NCBI GenBank assembly: GCA_937944075.1
Contig: CALDZZ010000248.1
Span: forward strand, 1 to 5,808
Direction of reading: 5' to 3'
DNA length: 5,808 nucleotides
From: an uncultured Rhizobiaceae group bacterium
GTDB lineage: Bacteria; Pseudomonadota; Alphaproteobacteria; Rhizobiales; Rhizobiaceae
Shown here: in pieces, positions 1-5,294 of the stretch
Position numbering within the stretch: the stretch's first letter is position 1
Layout of the letters: each line of letters opens with the position of its first letter
Program-made: the position numbers and the translations under genes
Notes under the pieces: model-generated
The model's input: the letters and a program-made list of their open reading frames with translations, nothing else
Told to the model about the DNA's origin: nothing
Databases searched by the model: none

Positions 1-100
1 AATGGTGATTGCCCCCGTTATGCAGGTCGAGATTAAAGAAGGCTCTCTGGCTAGTGAAACCGAACGTGGCAGTGGTGGATTTGGCTCAACCGGCGTTTAG
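1..100 (+). CDS. dut: dUTP diphosphatase (dUTPase), C-terminal fragment
   Basis: This is the 3' end of a gene cut by the left edge of the window; the frame runs from base 2 to a TAG stop at 98-100 and encodes 32 residues. Two signatures identify it. The first residues, MVIAPVMQVE, resemble the strand after the conserved 'R-x-A-Q' motif of trimeric dUTPases. The tail ERGSGGFGSTGV is the glycine-rich motif 5 that closes over the bound nucleotide. The family hydrolyses dUTP to dUMP and pyrophosphate in the cytoplasm, keeping uracil out of DNA and supplying dUMP for thymidylate synthesis. The gene ends directly after motif 5, as usual for bacterial dUTPases. Its stop overlaps the stop of the - strand kinase gene by four bases, so no separate terminator fits between them. 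In many alphaproteobacteria dut follows coaBC; that part lies outside the window. The ATG at base 2 is an internal methionine, not the start. Confidence 0.9.
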   Translation, partial: MVIAPVMQVEIKEGSLASETERGSGGFGSTGV

Positions 101-1131
101 CAAATACGGGAAGCCAGTTCCTCTGCGCTCAACAATCCATCAGTTGTATTTACATATGATACAACCGAAGAAGCATTATGGGCTGCTTGCAGCAGGGCTT
201 TTTTTGCATCATCTCCGGAACGCAATCCCCAGGCCAGCGTTGAAACAAAGGAGTCTCCAGCGCCTGCCGTGCCTGCAACCGTTGTCGGGATGACGGCTTG
301 GTGGTGCAGGGTTTTTCCATCGTATAAATATGCACCCTGTGAGCCATGCGTGATCAGCACATGATCCGGCCCCTGTTGGTGCAGGGTTTCACAAAATTTC
401 AAAAGACTGATTGCACCGCCTTCTGATTGTAGAACCGGCTCATCATCGACCGGCTTGCCCCAATCCAGATTTTTATCAACTGCTGAAAGACAGGTAACCA
501 GGGCTGCAGCCTCGACTTCATTAATCGAAATCAGGGACATGAATTTTGCAGCATTGAGAACAGTATTTGCCCGTGTGGTAATCTGGCGAATCCCCGGATT
601 GGATGAGAAAAAGGCGCCCGCTTCTTTTGCCATTTCGGCAATTTTAGGCAGCATGTTCGCTGATTCCTCACTTAACGGTGCAGCGTGTATGATATCGGCC
701 CTTAATGGCGACACCTTTTTCAGGTCTGCCTCGTTGAGGGAAGTGTTTGCACCGCGTTGTGTAAAGATTGCAGCATTTTTCTCATGACTCGCGATCATGA
801 CCGCAGAGCCTGTTGCCTCGTTTTGATCTATCAAAACCCTGGACATGTCCAGACCATGAGCCTGACAGTTTTTGACGATGTAATCTCTTGGAACATCATC
901 TCCCATTTTAACAATTGGCGCAGCTTCACAACCCAGTTTTTGAAAACATACGGCGGTGTTGAGCGCCCCACCGCCAATGTGGCGGGTAATCTTGTCTGCT
1001 TCCACCTTGCGCCCCGGCTCAACAAGCAGGAACTGTCTTCTGGAATTGGAAAGCGAAAGCTGCTCAATCGATTGCGAACTGATTACCGTAATGATGTCGA
1101 TCATTGCGGAGCCAAAGGTTATGGCTTTCAT
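97..1131 (-). CDS. PfkB-family carbohydrate kinase
   Basis: A 344-residue protein of the ribokinase/PfkB fold, a family of cytoplasmic kinases that transfer the ATP gamma-phosphate to a sugar or nucleoside hydroxyl. Seen in the sequence: a first strand ending in GSAMIDI (residues 7-13), where family members place a substrate-binding Asp (D12); the first PfkB signature GGGALNTA (53-60); NPG (178-180); the metal-linked N-x-x-E motif (N204, E207); and the second signature AGTAGAGDSF (286-295), with D293 as expected catalytic base. The Asp usually six positions before that base is Gly287. The ATG start is supported by AAGGA at 1141-1145, nine bases upstream. The upstream hydroxyacid dehydrogenase ends 6 bp before this start, so the two are probably co-transcribed, which hints at a linked sugar-acid or glycerate-type metabolism. 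Sequence alone does not give the substrate. The family assignment is firm; the substrate is unknown. Confidence 0.88.
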   Translation of the reverse strand: MKAITFGSAMIDIITVISSQSIEQLSLSNSRRQFLLVEPGRKVEADKITRHIGGGALNTAVCFQKLGCEAAPIVKMGDDVPRDYIVKNCQAHGLDMSRVLIDQNEATGSAVMIASHEKNAAIFTQRGANTSLNEADLKKVSPLRADIIHAAPLSEESANMLPKIAEMAKEAGAFFSSNPGIRQITTRANTVLNAAKFMSLISINEVEAAALVTCLSAVDKNLDWGKPVDDEPVLQSEGGAISLLKFCETLHQQGPDHVLITHGSQGAYLYDGKTLHHQAVIPTTVAGTAGAGDSFVSTLAWGLRSGDDAKKALLQAAHNASSVVSYVNTTDGLLSAEELASRIC

Positions 1132-1137
1132 ATTGTT

Positions 1138-2133
1138 TTATCCTTCACCCGGCAAAACACGATCAGGTGGCCTGTGGCTGTCTACCCATGTCCTGATGTT
1201 GATCAAAACACGGTCGCCCATTTCAACACGGCTTTCTTTTGTTGCAGAACCCATTCGGGGCAGAACGACAACCTTGCCCTTTTTGACAAGTTTCATAAGG
1301 TCCGAACTCACAGCCGGTTCGTTTTCAAACACGTCAAGACCTGCTCCGGCAATATTGCCATGGGAGATGGCCAGGATAAGGGCCTTTTCATCGATAACCT
1401 CACCGCGTGCCGTGTTGATAATGACCGCACCTGGCTGCATCAGTGCAAGACGCTCTTGTGAAACCATGTGATAAGTTTCAGAGGTATAAGGGCAGTTGAT
1501 CGACAGAAAATCAACGCGTGGCAACATTTGGTCAAGACTGTCCCAATAGGTTGCCTCCAGCTCTTCTTCCACAGCATTACTCGCCTGATTGCGGTTGTGA
1601 TAATGGATGGAAAGACCAAAAGCCTTGGCGCGTCTGGCAACAGCAGAGCCAATCCGCCCCATGCCTATGATGCCCAAGCGCTTGCCCCAAATCCGGTTAC
1701 CCAACATCCAGGTTGGAGACCAACCCGGCCAGGCATTCTTGTTGATAGCCTGAGCACCTTCCACAAACCTGCGAGAAACAGCGATCATGAGACCCATGGC
1801 CATGTCTGCCGTATCTTCGGTCAGGACGTTAGGCGTATTGGTAACCGTGATGCCTTTTTTTGCTGCCGCCGCAACATCAATATTGTCCACCCCATTACCA
1901 AAGTTAGCTATCAGCTTGAGCTGCGGACCTGCTTTTTCGATGAGGGCGGCATCAATGTTGTCTGTCACGGTTGGAACCAGAACATCAGCCTTGCCAACTG
2001 CCTCAATCAGCTCCTGCTCTGAAAGCGCCTTGTCTTCCAGATTAAGCGTTGTTGTGAACAGCTCCCTCATTCGGGTTTCAACTGAATCAGGCAGTTTGCG
2101 GGTTACGATAACGACAGGTTTTTTCTTGCTCAT
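1138..2133 (-). CDS. D-2-hydroxyacid dehydrogenase (D-glycerate dehydrogenase/glyoxylate reductase family)
   Basis: A 331-residue protein with the D-isomer-specific 2-hydroxyacid dehydrogenase architecture. It has a split catalytic domain (about residues 1-103 and 290-331) around a Rossmann NAD(P)-binding domain with GMGRIG at 157-162. Substrate-loop motif FGNGVDNID (78-86), catalytic-type Arg243 in TARGEVID and Glu272 in ENEP are present. The third member of the usual Arg-Glu-His set is absent: the normal L-P-H-x-G-S-A-T reads LPRMGSAT, with Arg293 encoded by CGA at 1255-1257. The closest family in rhizobia is annotated GyaR or D-glycerate dehydrogenase, interconverting glyoxylate/glycolate or hydroxypyruvate/D-glycerate. 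The basic stretch HNRN (179-182) after the second strand may favour NADP, which is an inference. I chose the ATG at 2133; an in-frame TTG at 2163 adds ten residues before the natural MSKKKPVVIV beginning. The ribosome site is weak (GGA before the start). It probably forms an operon with the downstream kinase. Confidence 0.88.
   Translation of the reverse strand: MSKKKPVVIVTRKLPDSVETRMRELFTTTLNLEDKALSEQELIEAVGKADVLVPTVTDNIDAALIEKAGPQLKLIANFGNGVDNIDVAAAAKKGITVTNTPNVLTEDTADMAMGLMIAVSRRFVEGAQAINKNAWPGWSPTWMLGNRIWGKRLGIIGMGRIGSAVARRAKAFGLSIHYHNRNQASNAVEEELEATYWDSLDQMLPRVDFLSINCPYTSETYHMVSQERLALMQPGAVIINTARGEVIDEKALILAISHGNIAGAGLDVFENEPAVSSDLMKLVKKGKVVVLPRMGSATKESRVEMGDRVLINIRTWVDSHRPPDRVLPGEG
1141..1145 (-). 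promoter_or_regulatory. Ribosome binding site of the PfkB kinase gene
   Basis: AAGGA on the - strand lies nine bases before the ATG at 1131 and inside the last codons of the upstream dehydrogenase gene. It fixes the kinase start and suggests translation from the dehydrogenase transcript. Confidence 0.6.
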
Positions 2134-2183
2134 ACTAAAATTCCGGTGTTTGCAAATCACCAAATGTTGACGGCCTATTAACC

Positions 2184-2212
2184 CTCTTTTGGTATCAAAC
2201 TAGTGATATAAT
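2184..2212 (+). promoter_or_regulatory. Candidate promoter of the SH3-domain protein gene
   Basis: A perfect TATAAT lies at 2207-2212, 66 bases before the chosen start codon. At 17-bp spacing the -35 position reads CTCTTT (2184-2189), a poor match, so an activator or an alternative -35 may be involved. The -10 sits in a short inverted repeat TGAT-ATA-ATCA (2204-2214). Confidence 0.4.
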
Positions 2213-2231
2213 CATAAGACCCGAGTGGCAA
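2203..2231 (-). promoter_or_regulatory. Candidate promoter of the dehydrogenase-kinase operon
   Basis: On the - strand TTGCCA (2226-2231) and TATCAC (2203-2208) are separated by 17 bp, matching the sigma-70-type consensus at five and four of six positions. Transcription would begin near 2197 and leave a leader of about 63 bases. The -10 overlaps the -10 candidate of the opposite gene, so the two promoters would compete for polymerase. This rests on pattern matching only. Confidence 0.3.
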
Positions 2232-2265
2232 CAGCAAAGCAAGATTTTCGTTTACAAGATATTAC

Positions 2266-2270
2266 GGGAG
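2266..2270 (+). promoter_or_regulatory. Ribosome binding site selecting the start of the SH3-domain gene
   Basis: GGGAG lies eight bases before the ATG at 2279, a good position for a Shine-Dalgarno site. It favours that ATG over the in-frame GTG at 2225, which would put a charged 18-residue extension in front of the signal peptide. Confidence 0.65.
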
Positions 2271-2278
2271 AAAATGGT

Positions 2279-2830
2279 ATGACCTTGTCCAAAGTAATTT
2301 CAAAATTGATACTGGGTGTCGTTGCAGGCAGCTTTCTAGCGCTACCTGTTTCATACATGCCGGCAAATGCCCAGACTGCCGCGACCGGAAAAACCGGACT
2401 TCCTATCCCGAGATTTGTAAGCATTAAATCCGGCAAGGCCAACATGCGCGTTGGGCCGGGTTCAAAATATCAGGTTGCCTGGCTTTACAAGAAAAAGGGT
2501 CTGCCCATGGAAATCATCCAGGAGTTTGACAATTGGCGCAAGGTTCGTGATCCGGAAGGAAACGAAGGATGGATGCTCCATTCATTACTATCAGGCAAGC
2601 GGACTGCAGTAATCAATCCTTGGGAACAAAACAATAAAAAGGGAATGGCCGATCTCAAGTCTGATGATAATCCAGCCGCTTCCACCCGCGCAAAAATAGA
2701 ACCTGGCGTTGTCGCCAATGTTGATTATTGTGGTGAGGATTTCTGCCATCTGACAATCGGCAAACATGATGGGTACGTCAGCAAGGCACATGTCTGGGGT
2801 GTTTACCCCGATGAACTGATCGAAGAATAA
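2279..2830 (+). CDS. Exported protein with two bacterial SH3-like domains
   Basis: A 183-residue protein. Residues 1-31 form a typical Sec signal peptide: Lys at 5 and 9, a hydrophobic core at about 11-24 and the cleavage motif A29-N30-A31, so the mature protein starts near Q32 in the periplasm. A bacterial SH3-like repeat follows at about 44-105, with the hallmark ANMRVGPGSKY (54-64) and W86 and W98, as in the SH3_4 family. A second, more divergent repeat spans about 108-177 and carries VANVDYC, CHLTIG and GYVSKAHVWG. Cys151 and Cys156 are the only cysteines and could form a disulfide after export. Such domains are thought to bind cell wall or protein ligands; no enzyme domain is present and the precise role is unknown. 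Homologues are common next to irr in rhizobia, from general knowledge. It converges on irr with 25 bp between the stops and no visible terminator. Confidence 0.88.
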   Translation: MTLSKVISKLILGVVAGSFLALPVSYMPANAQTAATGKTGLPIPRFVSIKSGKANMRVGPGSKYQVAWLYKKKGLPMEIIQEFDNWRKVRDPEGNEGWMLHSLLSGKRTAVINPWEQNNKKGMADLKSDDNPAASTRAKIEPGVVANVDYCGEDFCHLTIGKHDGYVSKAHVWGVYPDELIEE

Positions 2831-2855
2831 TCCTCTTGTTCAGGCAACATAAAGC

Positions 2856-3272
2856 TTAGTTTCCAGCTGAGCGAACCCGCACAACAACATCAACACTGCT
2901 GATCTCAAGACCTTCAGGTGGTTGTGGCAGATTATCAACTTTCACGTACCCATGTGGCATATCAATCAGTTCGTTGGAATCTTCCAGATAGAAGTGATGG
3001 TGGTCGCCGGTATTGGTGTCGAAATAGGTTCTGCTTGAATCAACGGTAATGGCGCGAAGCAAGCCACTGTCTGTAAACTGGTGCAAGGTATTGTAGATGG
3101 TTGCAAGGGATACGTTTACCCCAGCATCGCGCGCTTCATCAAAGAGTGTTTCTGCGCACACATGGCGATCACCTTTTGAAAAAAGGAGTCGGGCAAGGTC
3201 AACGCGCTGACGTGTCGGGCGCAATTTTGCCTCTCGGAGTGTTTCATCCAGATTTTCAAGTTTTTTGACCAT
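2856..3272 (-). CDS. irr: Irr, Fur-family iron response transcriptional regulator
   Basis: A 138-residue Fur-superfamily protein. The N-terminal winged helix (about 1-80) carries the Irr-typical LRPTRQRVDLARLLF (17-31) and the recognition-helix segment VSLATIYNTLHQF (54-66). The C-terminal dimer domain holds FDTNTGDHHHFYLE, with the triple His at 91-93, and the rhizobial tail DNLPQPPEGLEI. Irr proteins act as global regulators when iron and heme are low and are inactivated or degraded when heme is available. The Cys-Pro heme regulatory motif near the N-terminus of the Bradyrhizobium protein is missing; the only cysteine is Cys39, so this is the Rhizobium-type form in which the histidine cluster is the likely heme site. 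The ATG at 3272 has CAGG just upstream. An in-frame TTG at 3377 would add 35 residues unlike the family and lies upstream of the likely promoter. The gene diverges from fabA. Confidence 0.93.
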   Translation of the reverse strand: MVKKLENLDETLREAKLRPTRQRVDLARLLFSKGDRHVCAETLFDEARDAGVNVSLATIYNTLHQFTDSGLLRAITVDSSRTYFDTNTGDHHHFYLEDSNELIDMPHGYVKVDNLPQPPEGLEISSVDVVVRVRSAGN

Positions 3273-3307
3273 GTGGACCTGTGCCTTGGCATTAGTTATC
3301 TTTTCAC

Positions 3308-3336
3308 AATATAAAACCTGCAAGCTTCTTTCGCAA
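3308..3336 (-). promoter_or_regulatory. Likely promoter of irr
   Basis: On the - strand TTGCGA (3331-3336) and TATATT (3308-3313) are exactly 17 bp apart and match the consensus at four and five of six positions. Transcription would start near 3301, giving a leader of about 28 bases before the ATG at 3272. This excludes the upstream TTG at 3377 as a start from this promoter. I saw no clear iron control element over it. Confidence 0.5.
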
Positions 3337-3367
3337 TAGGCAGTTGGACGCAGTGGTAAACCATTTA

Positions 3368-3385
3368 ATTGACGCAAGCGTCAAT
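3368..3385. repeat. Perfect 18-bp palindrome in the irr-fabA intergenic region
   Basis: The sequence ATTGACGCAAGCGTCAAT has two perfect 8-bp arms around a central AA. It lies about 135 bp before the fabA start and about 67-84 bp upstream of the predicted irr transcription start, where a dimeric regulator could act on either gene. It is not followed by a T-run and lies between divergent genes, so it is not a terminator. Its outer TTGA and TCAA halves recall FNR/FixK and RirA sites, but the spacing fits neither. Confidence 0.6.
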
Positions 3386-3444
3386 ATGTTGTCCTGACAG
3401 GCCTGAACATGCGTGAAGTTCTTATTGAATCTGCAAATCTTCCT

Positions 3445-3474
3445 TTGGCAGACAACAATTTCATGTGCTAAAAG
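3445..3474 (+). promoter_or_regulatory. Candidate promoter of the fabA-fabB-fabI operon
   Basis: TTGGCA (3445-3450, five of six consensus bases) is followed after 18 bp by TAAAAG (3469-3474, four of six). Transcription would start near 3481, about 39 bases before the fabA ATG. The match is moderate and no other good pair was seen in this gap on the + strand. Confidence 0.35.
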
Positions 3475-3519
3475 CCAGCCAAGGGTTAACGTTTTCCAGG
3501 ATTAAAGGGTGTTGCATAA

Positions 3520-4035
3520 ATGACTGATCGCCAAACAAGTTATAACTACGAAGAATTGCTTGCCTGTGGCCGTGGCGAACTATTTGGACAGGGTAATGCT
3601 CAACTGCCTGCTCCACCCATGTTGATGTTTGATCGCATCACCCAGATTGATGAAGAAGGCGGTGAATACGGCAAGGGCATGATTCGCGCAGAGTTTGATA
3701 TCAAGCCGGATGCCTGGTTTTTCCCGTGTCACTTTCTTGGCAATGAAATCATGCCGGGCTGTCTGGGGCTGGACGCCATGTGGCAGTTGACCGGTTTCTA
3801 TCTGGGATGGTCAGGTGGTGAAGGCTATGGCATGGCGCTTTCAACTGGCGAGGTTAAATTCAAGGGCATGGTTACGCCAAAGACGAAACTGGTTGAATAC
3901 GGCATAGATTTCAAACGGATCATGCGCGGTCGTCTTGTATTGGGCATTGCCGATGGCTGGCTAAAGGCAGACGGTGAAGTTATTTATAATGCCAAGGACC
4001 TGAAAGTTGGTCTTTCCAAGGAAAAGGCATCCTGA
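3520..4035 (+). CDS. fabA: 3-hydroxydecanoyl-ACP dehydratase/isomerase
   Basis: At 171 residues this has the standard FabA length. The enzyme removes water from 3-hydroxydecanoyl-ACP and isomerises trans-2- to cis-3-decenoyl-ACP, the branch point to unsaturated fatty acids in anaerobic-type synthesis. It is a cytoplasmic single hot-dog domain dimer. The active site is clear: WFFPCHFLGNEIMPGCLGLD (66-85) contains the catalytic His71 and Asp85, corresponding to His70 and Asp84 of the E. coli enzyme numbered without the initiator Met. The segments MWQLTGFYLGW (87-97), GEVKFKG (110-116) and ADGWLKADGEVIY follow the E. coli order. The ATG start is preceded by AAAGGG at 3504-3509. The fabB start lies 32 bp downstream with no terminator between, so fabA heads an operon with fabB and fabI. 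It diverges from irr across a 247-bp regulatory gap. Confidence 0.97.
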   Translation: MTDRQTSYNYEELLACGRGELFGQGNAQLPAPPMLMFDRITQIDEEGGEYGKGMIRAEFDIKPDAWFFPCHFLGNEIMPGCLGLDAMWQLTGFYLGWSGGEGYGMALSTGEVKFKGMVTPKTKLVEYGIDFKRIMRGRLVLGIADGWLKADGEVIYNAKDLKVGLSKEKAS

Positions 4036-4067
4036 GGCATTCGCTTCAAGTATTAAAGGAATTACAT

Positions 4068-5285
4068 ATGAAACGCGTCGTTGTAACAGGCATGGGCATT
4101 GTCTCATCCATTGGTAACAATACTCAGGAGGTATTGGGTTCCCTTCGTGAAGCAAAATCCGGTATTGCAATCGCTGAAGACCATGTGAAATACGGTTTCA
4201 GATGCCATGTACAGGGTGCACCCGACCTTGACCCGTTTGAAGTGCTTGATCGTCGGACTTCAAGGTTTATGGCGAAAGGCACTGCGTGGAATTACATCGC
4301 CATGGAACAGGCCATTCAGGACGCAGGCCTTGAAACGGGTGATGTCGTCAATCCACGCACAGGCATCATCATGGGCTCCGGTGGACCTTCAACCAAAACC
4401 ATTTTTGAAGCCGCAGATACAACCCGGGAAAAAGGTCCCAAGCGCATTGGGCCAACAGCGGTTCCAAAGGCTATGAGTTCAACCGCTTCTGCCGTGCTTG
4501 GCACGCAGTTTGAAATCAAGGGGGTGAATTATTCCATCACTTCAGCCTGTGCCACCTCAAACCATTGTGTCGGCAATGCCTATGAAACCATCCAGATGGG
4601 CAAGCAGGATATTATTTTTGCTGGCGGCTCAGAGGATCTCGATTGGTCAATGTCAAACCTATTTGATGCAATGGGTGCCATGTCTTCAAAGTTCAACGAC
4701 ACCCCTTCAAAGGCATCTCGTGCCTATGATGCAAACCGTGACGGATTTGTCATTGCAGGGGGTGCAGGCGTTCTGGTTCTTGAAGAGCTGGAACATGCAA
4801 AGGCGCGTGGCGCCAAGATTTACGGTGAAATCATTGGCTATGGTGCAACCTCTGATGGGCATGACATGGTTGCCCCATCTGGTGAAGGTGCAATCCGTTG
4901 CATGAACATGGCTCTTGAAACCGTGAATGATCCGATTGACTATATCAATCCTCACGGCACTTCGACACCGGTTGGCGATGCCAAGGAAATTGGTGCAATC
5001 CGCGAAGTCTTTGGCGAGAAGTGCCCACCCATTTCTGCAACCAAGTCACTTACCGGGCACTCACTGGGCGCAACCGGGGTTCAGGAAGCCATCTACTGCC
5101 TGCTGATGATGAACAACAAGTTCATTGCCGAGAGCGCGCATATTGAAGAGCTGGATCCTGAATTTGAAGATATCAATATTGTGCGTAAGCGCATTGATGA
5201 TGCAAAAATCGATACGGTAATTTCCAATTCATTCGGGTTTGGTGGCACAAACGCCACCCTCGCACTTCAGCGTTACAACGGTTAG
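4068..5285 (+). CDS. fabB: Beta-ketoacyl-ACP synthase I
   Basis: A 405-residue condensing enzyme that adds malonyl-ACP to acyl-ACP and, with FabA, elongates the cis-3-decenoyl product towards unsaturated fatty acids. The thiolase fold is complete: MKRVVVTGMG at the N-terminus; the nucleophile Cys161 in SACATSNHC; His296 in NPHGTSTP; Lys326 and His331 in TKSLTGHSLGATG; and the glycine-rich C-terminal loop NSFGFGGTNAT (387-397). These match Cys163, His298, Lys328 and His333 of E. coli FabB. The adjoining fabA and the FabB-like gate features favour FabB over FabF. A strong ribosome site AAAGGA (4055-4060) lies seven bases before the ATG. Its TAG stop overlaps the ribosome site of fabI, nine bases before the fabI start, so translation of the two is probably linked. 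Confidence 0.96.
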   Translation: MKRVVVTGMGIVSSIGNNTQEVLGSLREAKSGIAIAEDHVKYGFRCHVQGAPDLDPFEVLDRRTSRFMAKGTAWNYIAMEQAIQDAGLETGDVVNPRTGIIMGSGGPSTKTIFEAADTTREKGPKRIGPTAVPKAMSSTASAVLGTQFEIKGVNYSITSACATSNHCVGNAYETIQMGKQDIIFAGGSEDLDWSMSNLFDAMGAMSSKFNDTPSKASRAYDANRDGFVIAGGAGVLVLEELEHAKARGAKIYGEIIGYGATSDGHDMVAPSGEGAIRCMNMALETVNDPIDYINPHGTSTPVGDAKEIGAIREVFGEKCPPISATKSLTGHSLGATGVQEAIYCLLMMNNKFIAESAHIEELDPEFEDINIVRKRIDDAKIDTVISNSFGFGGTNATLALQRYNG

Positions 5286-5287
5286 GA
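5284..5287 (+). promoter_or_regulatory. Ribosome binding site of fabI
   Basis: AGGA lies seven bases before the ATG at 5295 and overlaps the fabB stop codon TAG (5283-5285). This arrangement favours re-initiation by ribosomes finishing fabB. Confidence 0.6.
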
Positions 5288-5294
5288 ACTAAAG

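Noticed and set aside
757..1461. Long + strand open frame of 234 codons antisense to the kinase and dehydrogenase genes
   Set aside because: It spans the junction of two well-supported - strand genes, has no recognisable domain and a His/Cys-rich composition typical of a shadow frame.
2134..2163. Ten-residue extension of the dehydrogenase from a TTG at 2163
   Set aside because: The ATG at 2133 starts directly before the first conserved strand, and the TTG has no better ribosome site.
2167..2172. TTGACG as -35 box for the TATAAT at 2207
   Set aside because: The spacing is 34 bp, twice the usual distance, and no good -10 lies 16-18 bp from it.
2225..2278. GTG start at 2225 for the SH3-domain protein
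   Set aside because: It would place 18 charged or polar residues before a clear signal peptide, while the ATG at 2279 has GGGAG at the right distance.
2831..2855. Terminator between the SH3-domain gene and irr
   Set aside because: The 25 bp contain only the short AAGCTT symmetry and no stable hairpin with a T-run.
3273..3377. 35-residue N-terminal extension of Irr from a TTG at 3377
   Set aside because: The added residues do not resemble Irr, lack the Cys-Pro heme motif, and the likely irr promoter lies downstream of the TTG.
3369..3384. FNR/FixK or RirA site in the palindrome
   Set aside because: The TTGA and TCAA halves are eight bases apart, not six as for FNR/FixK, and the TGA-N8-TCA form is one base short of the RirA operator.
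3369..3397. TTGACG in the palindrome as the fabA -35 box
   Set aside because: The bases 17-18 bp downstream (TCCTGA, CCTGAC) do not resemble a -10 element.
3398..3421. Short symmetric elements CAGGCCTG and GAAC-N9-GTTC near 3398-3421
   Set aside because: Arms of only four bases are expected by chance in a gap of this size and match no operator that I recognise.
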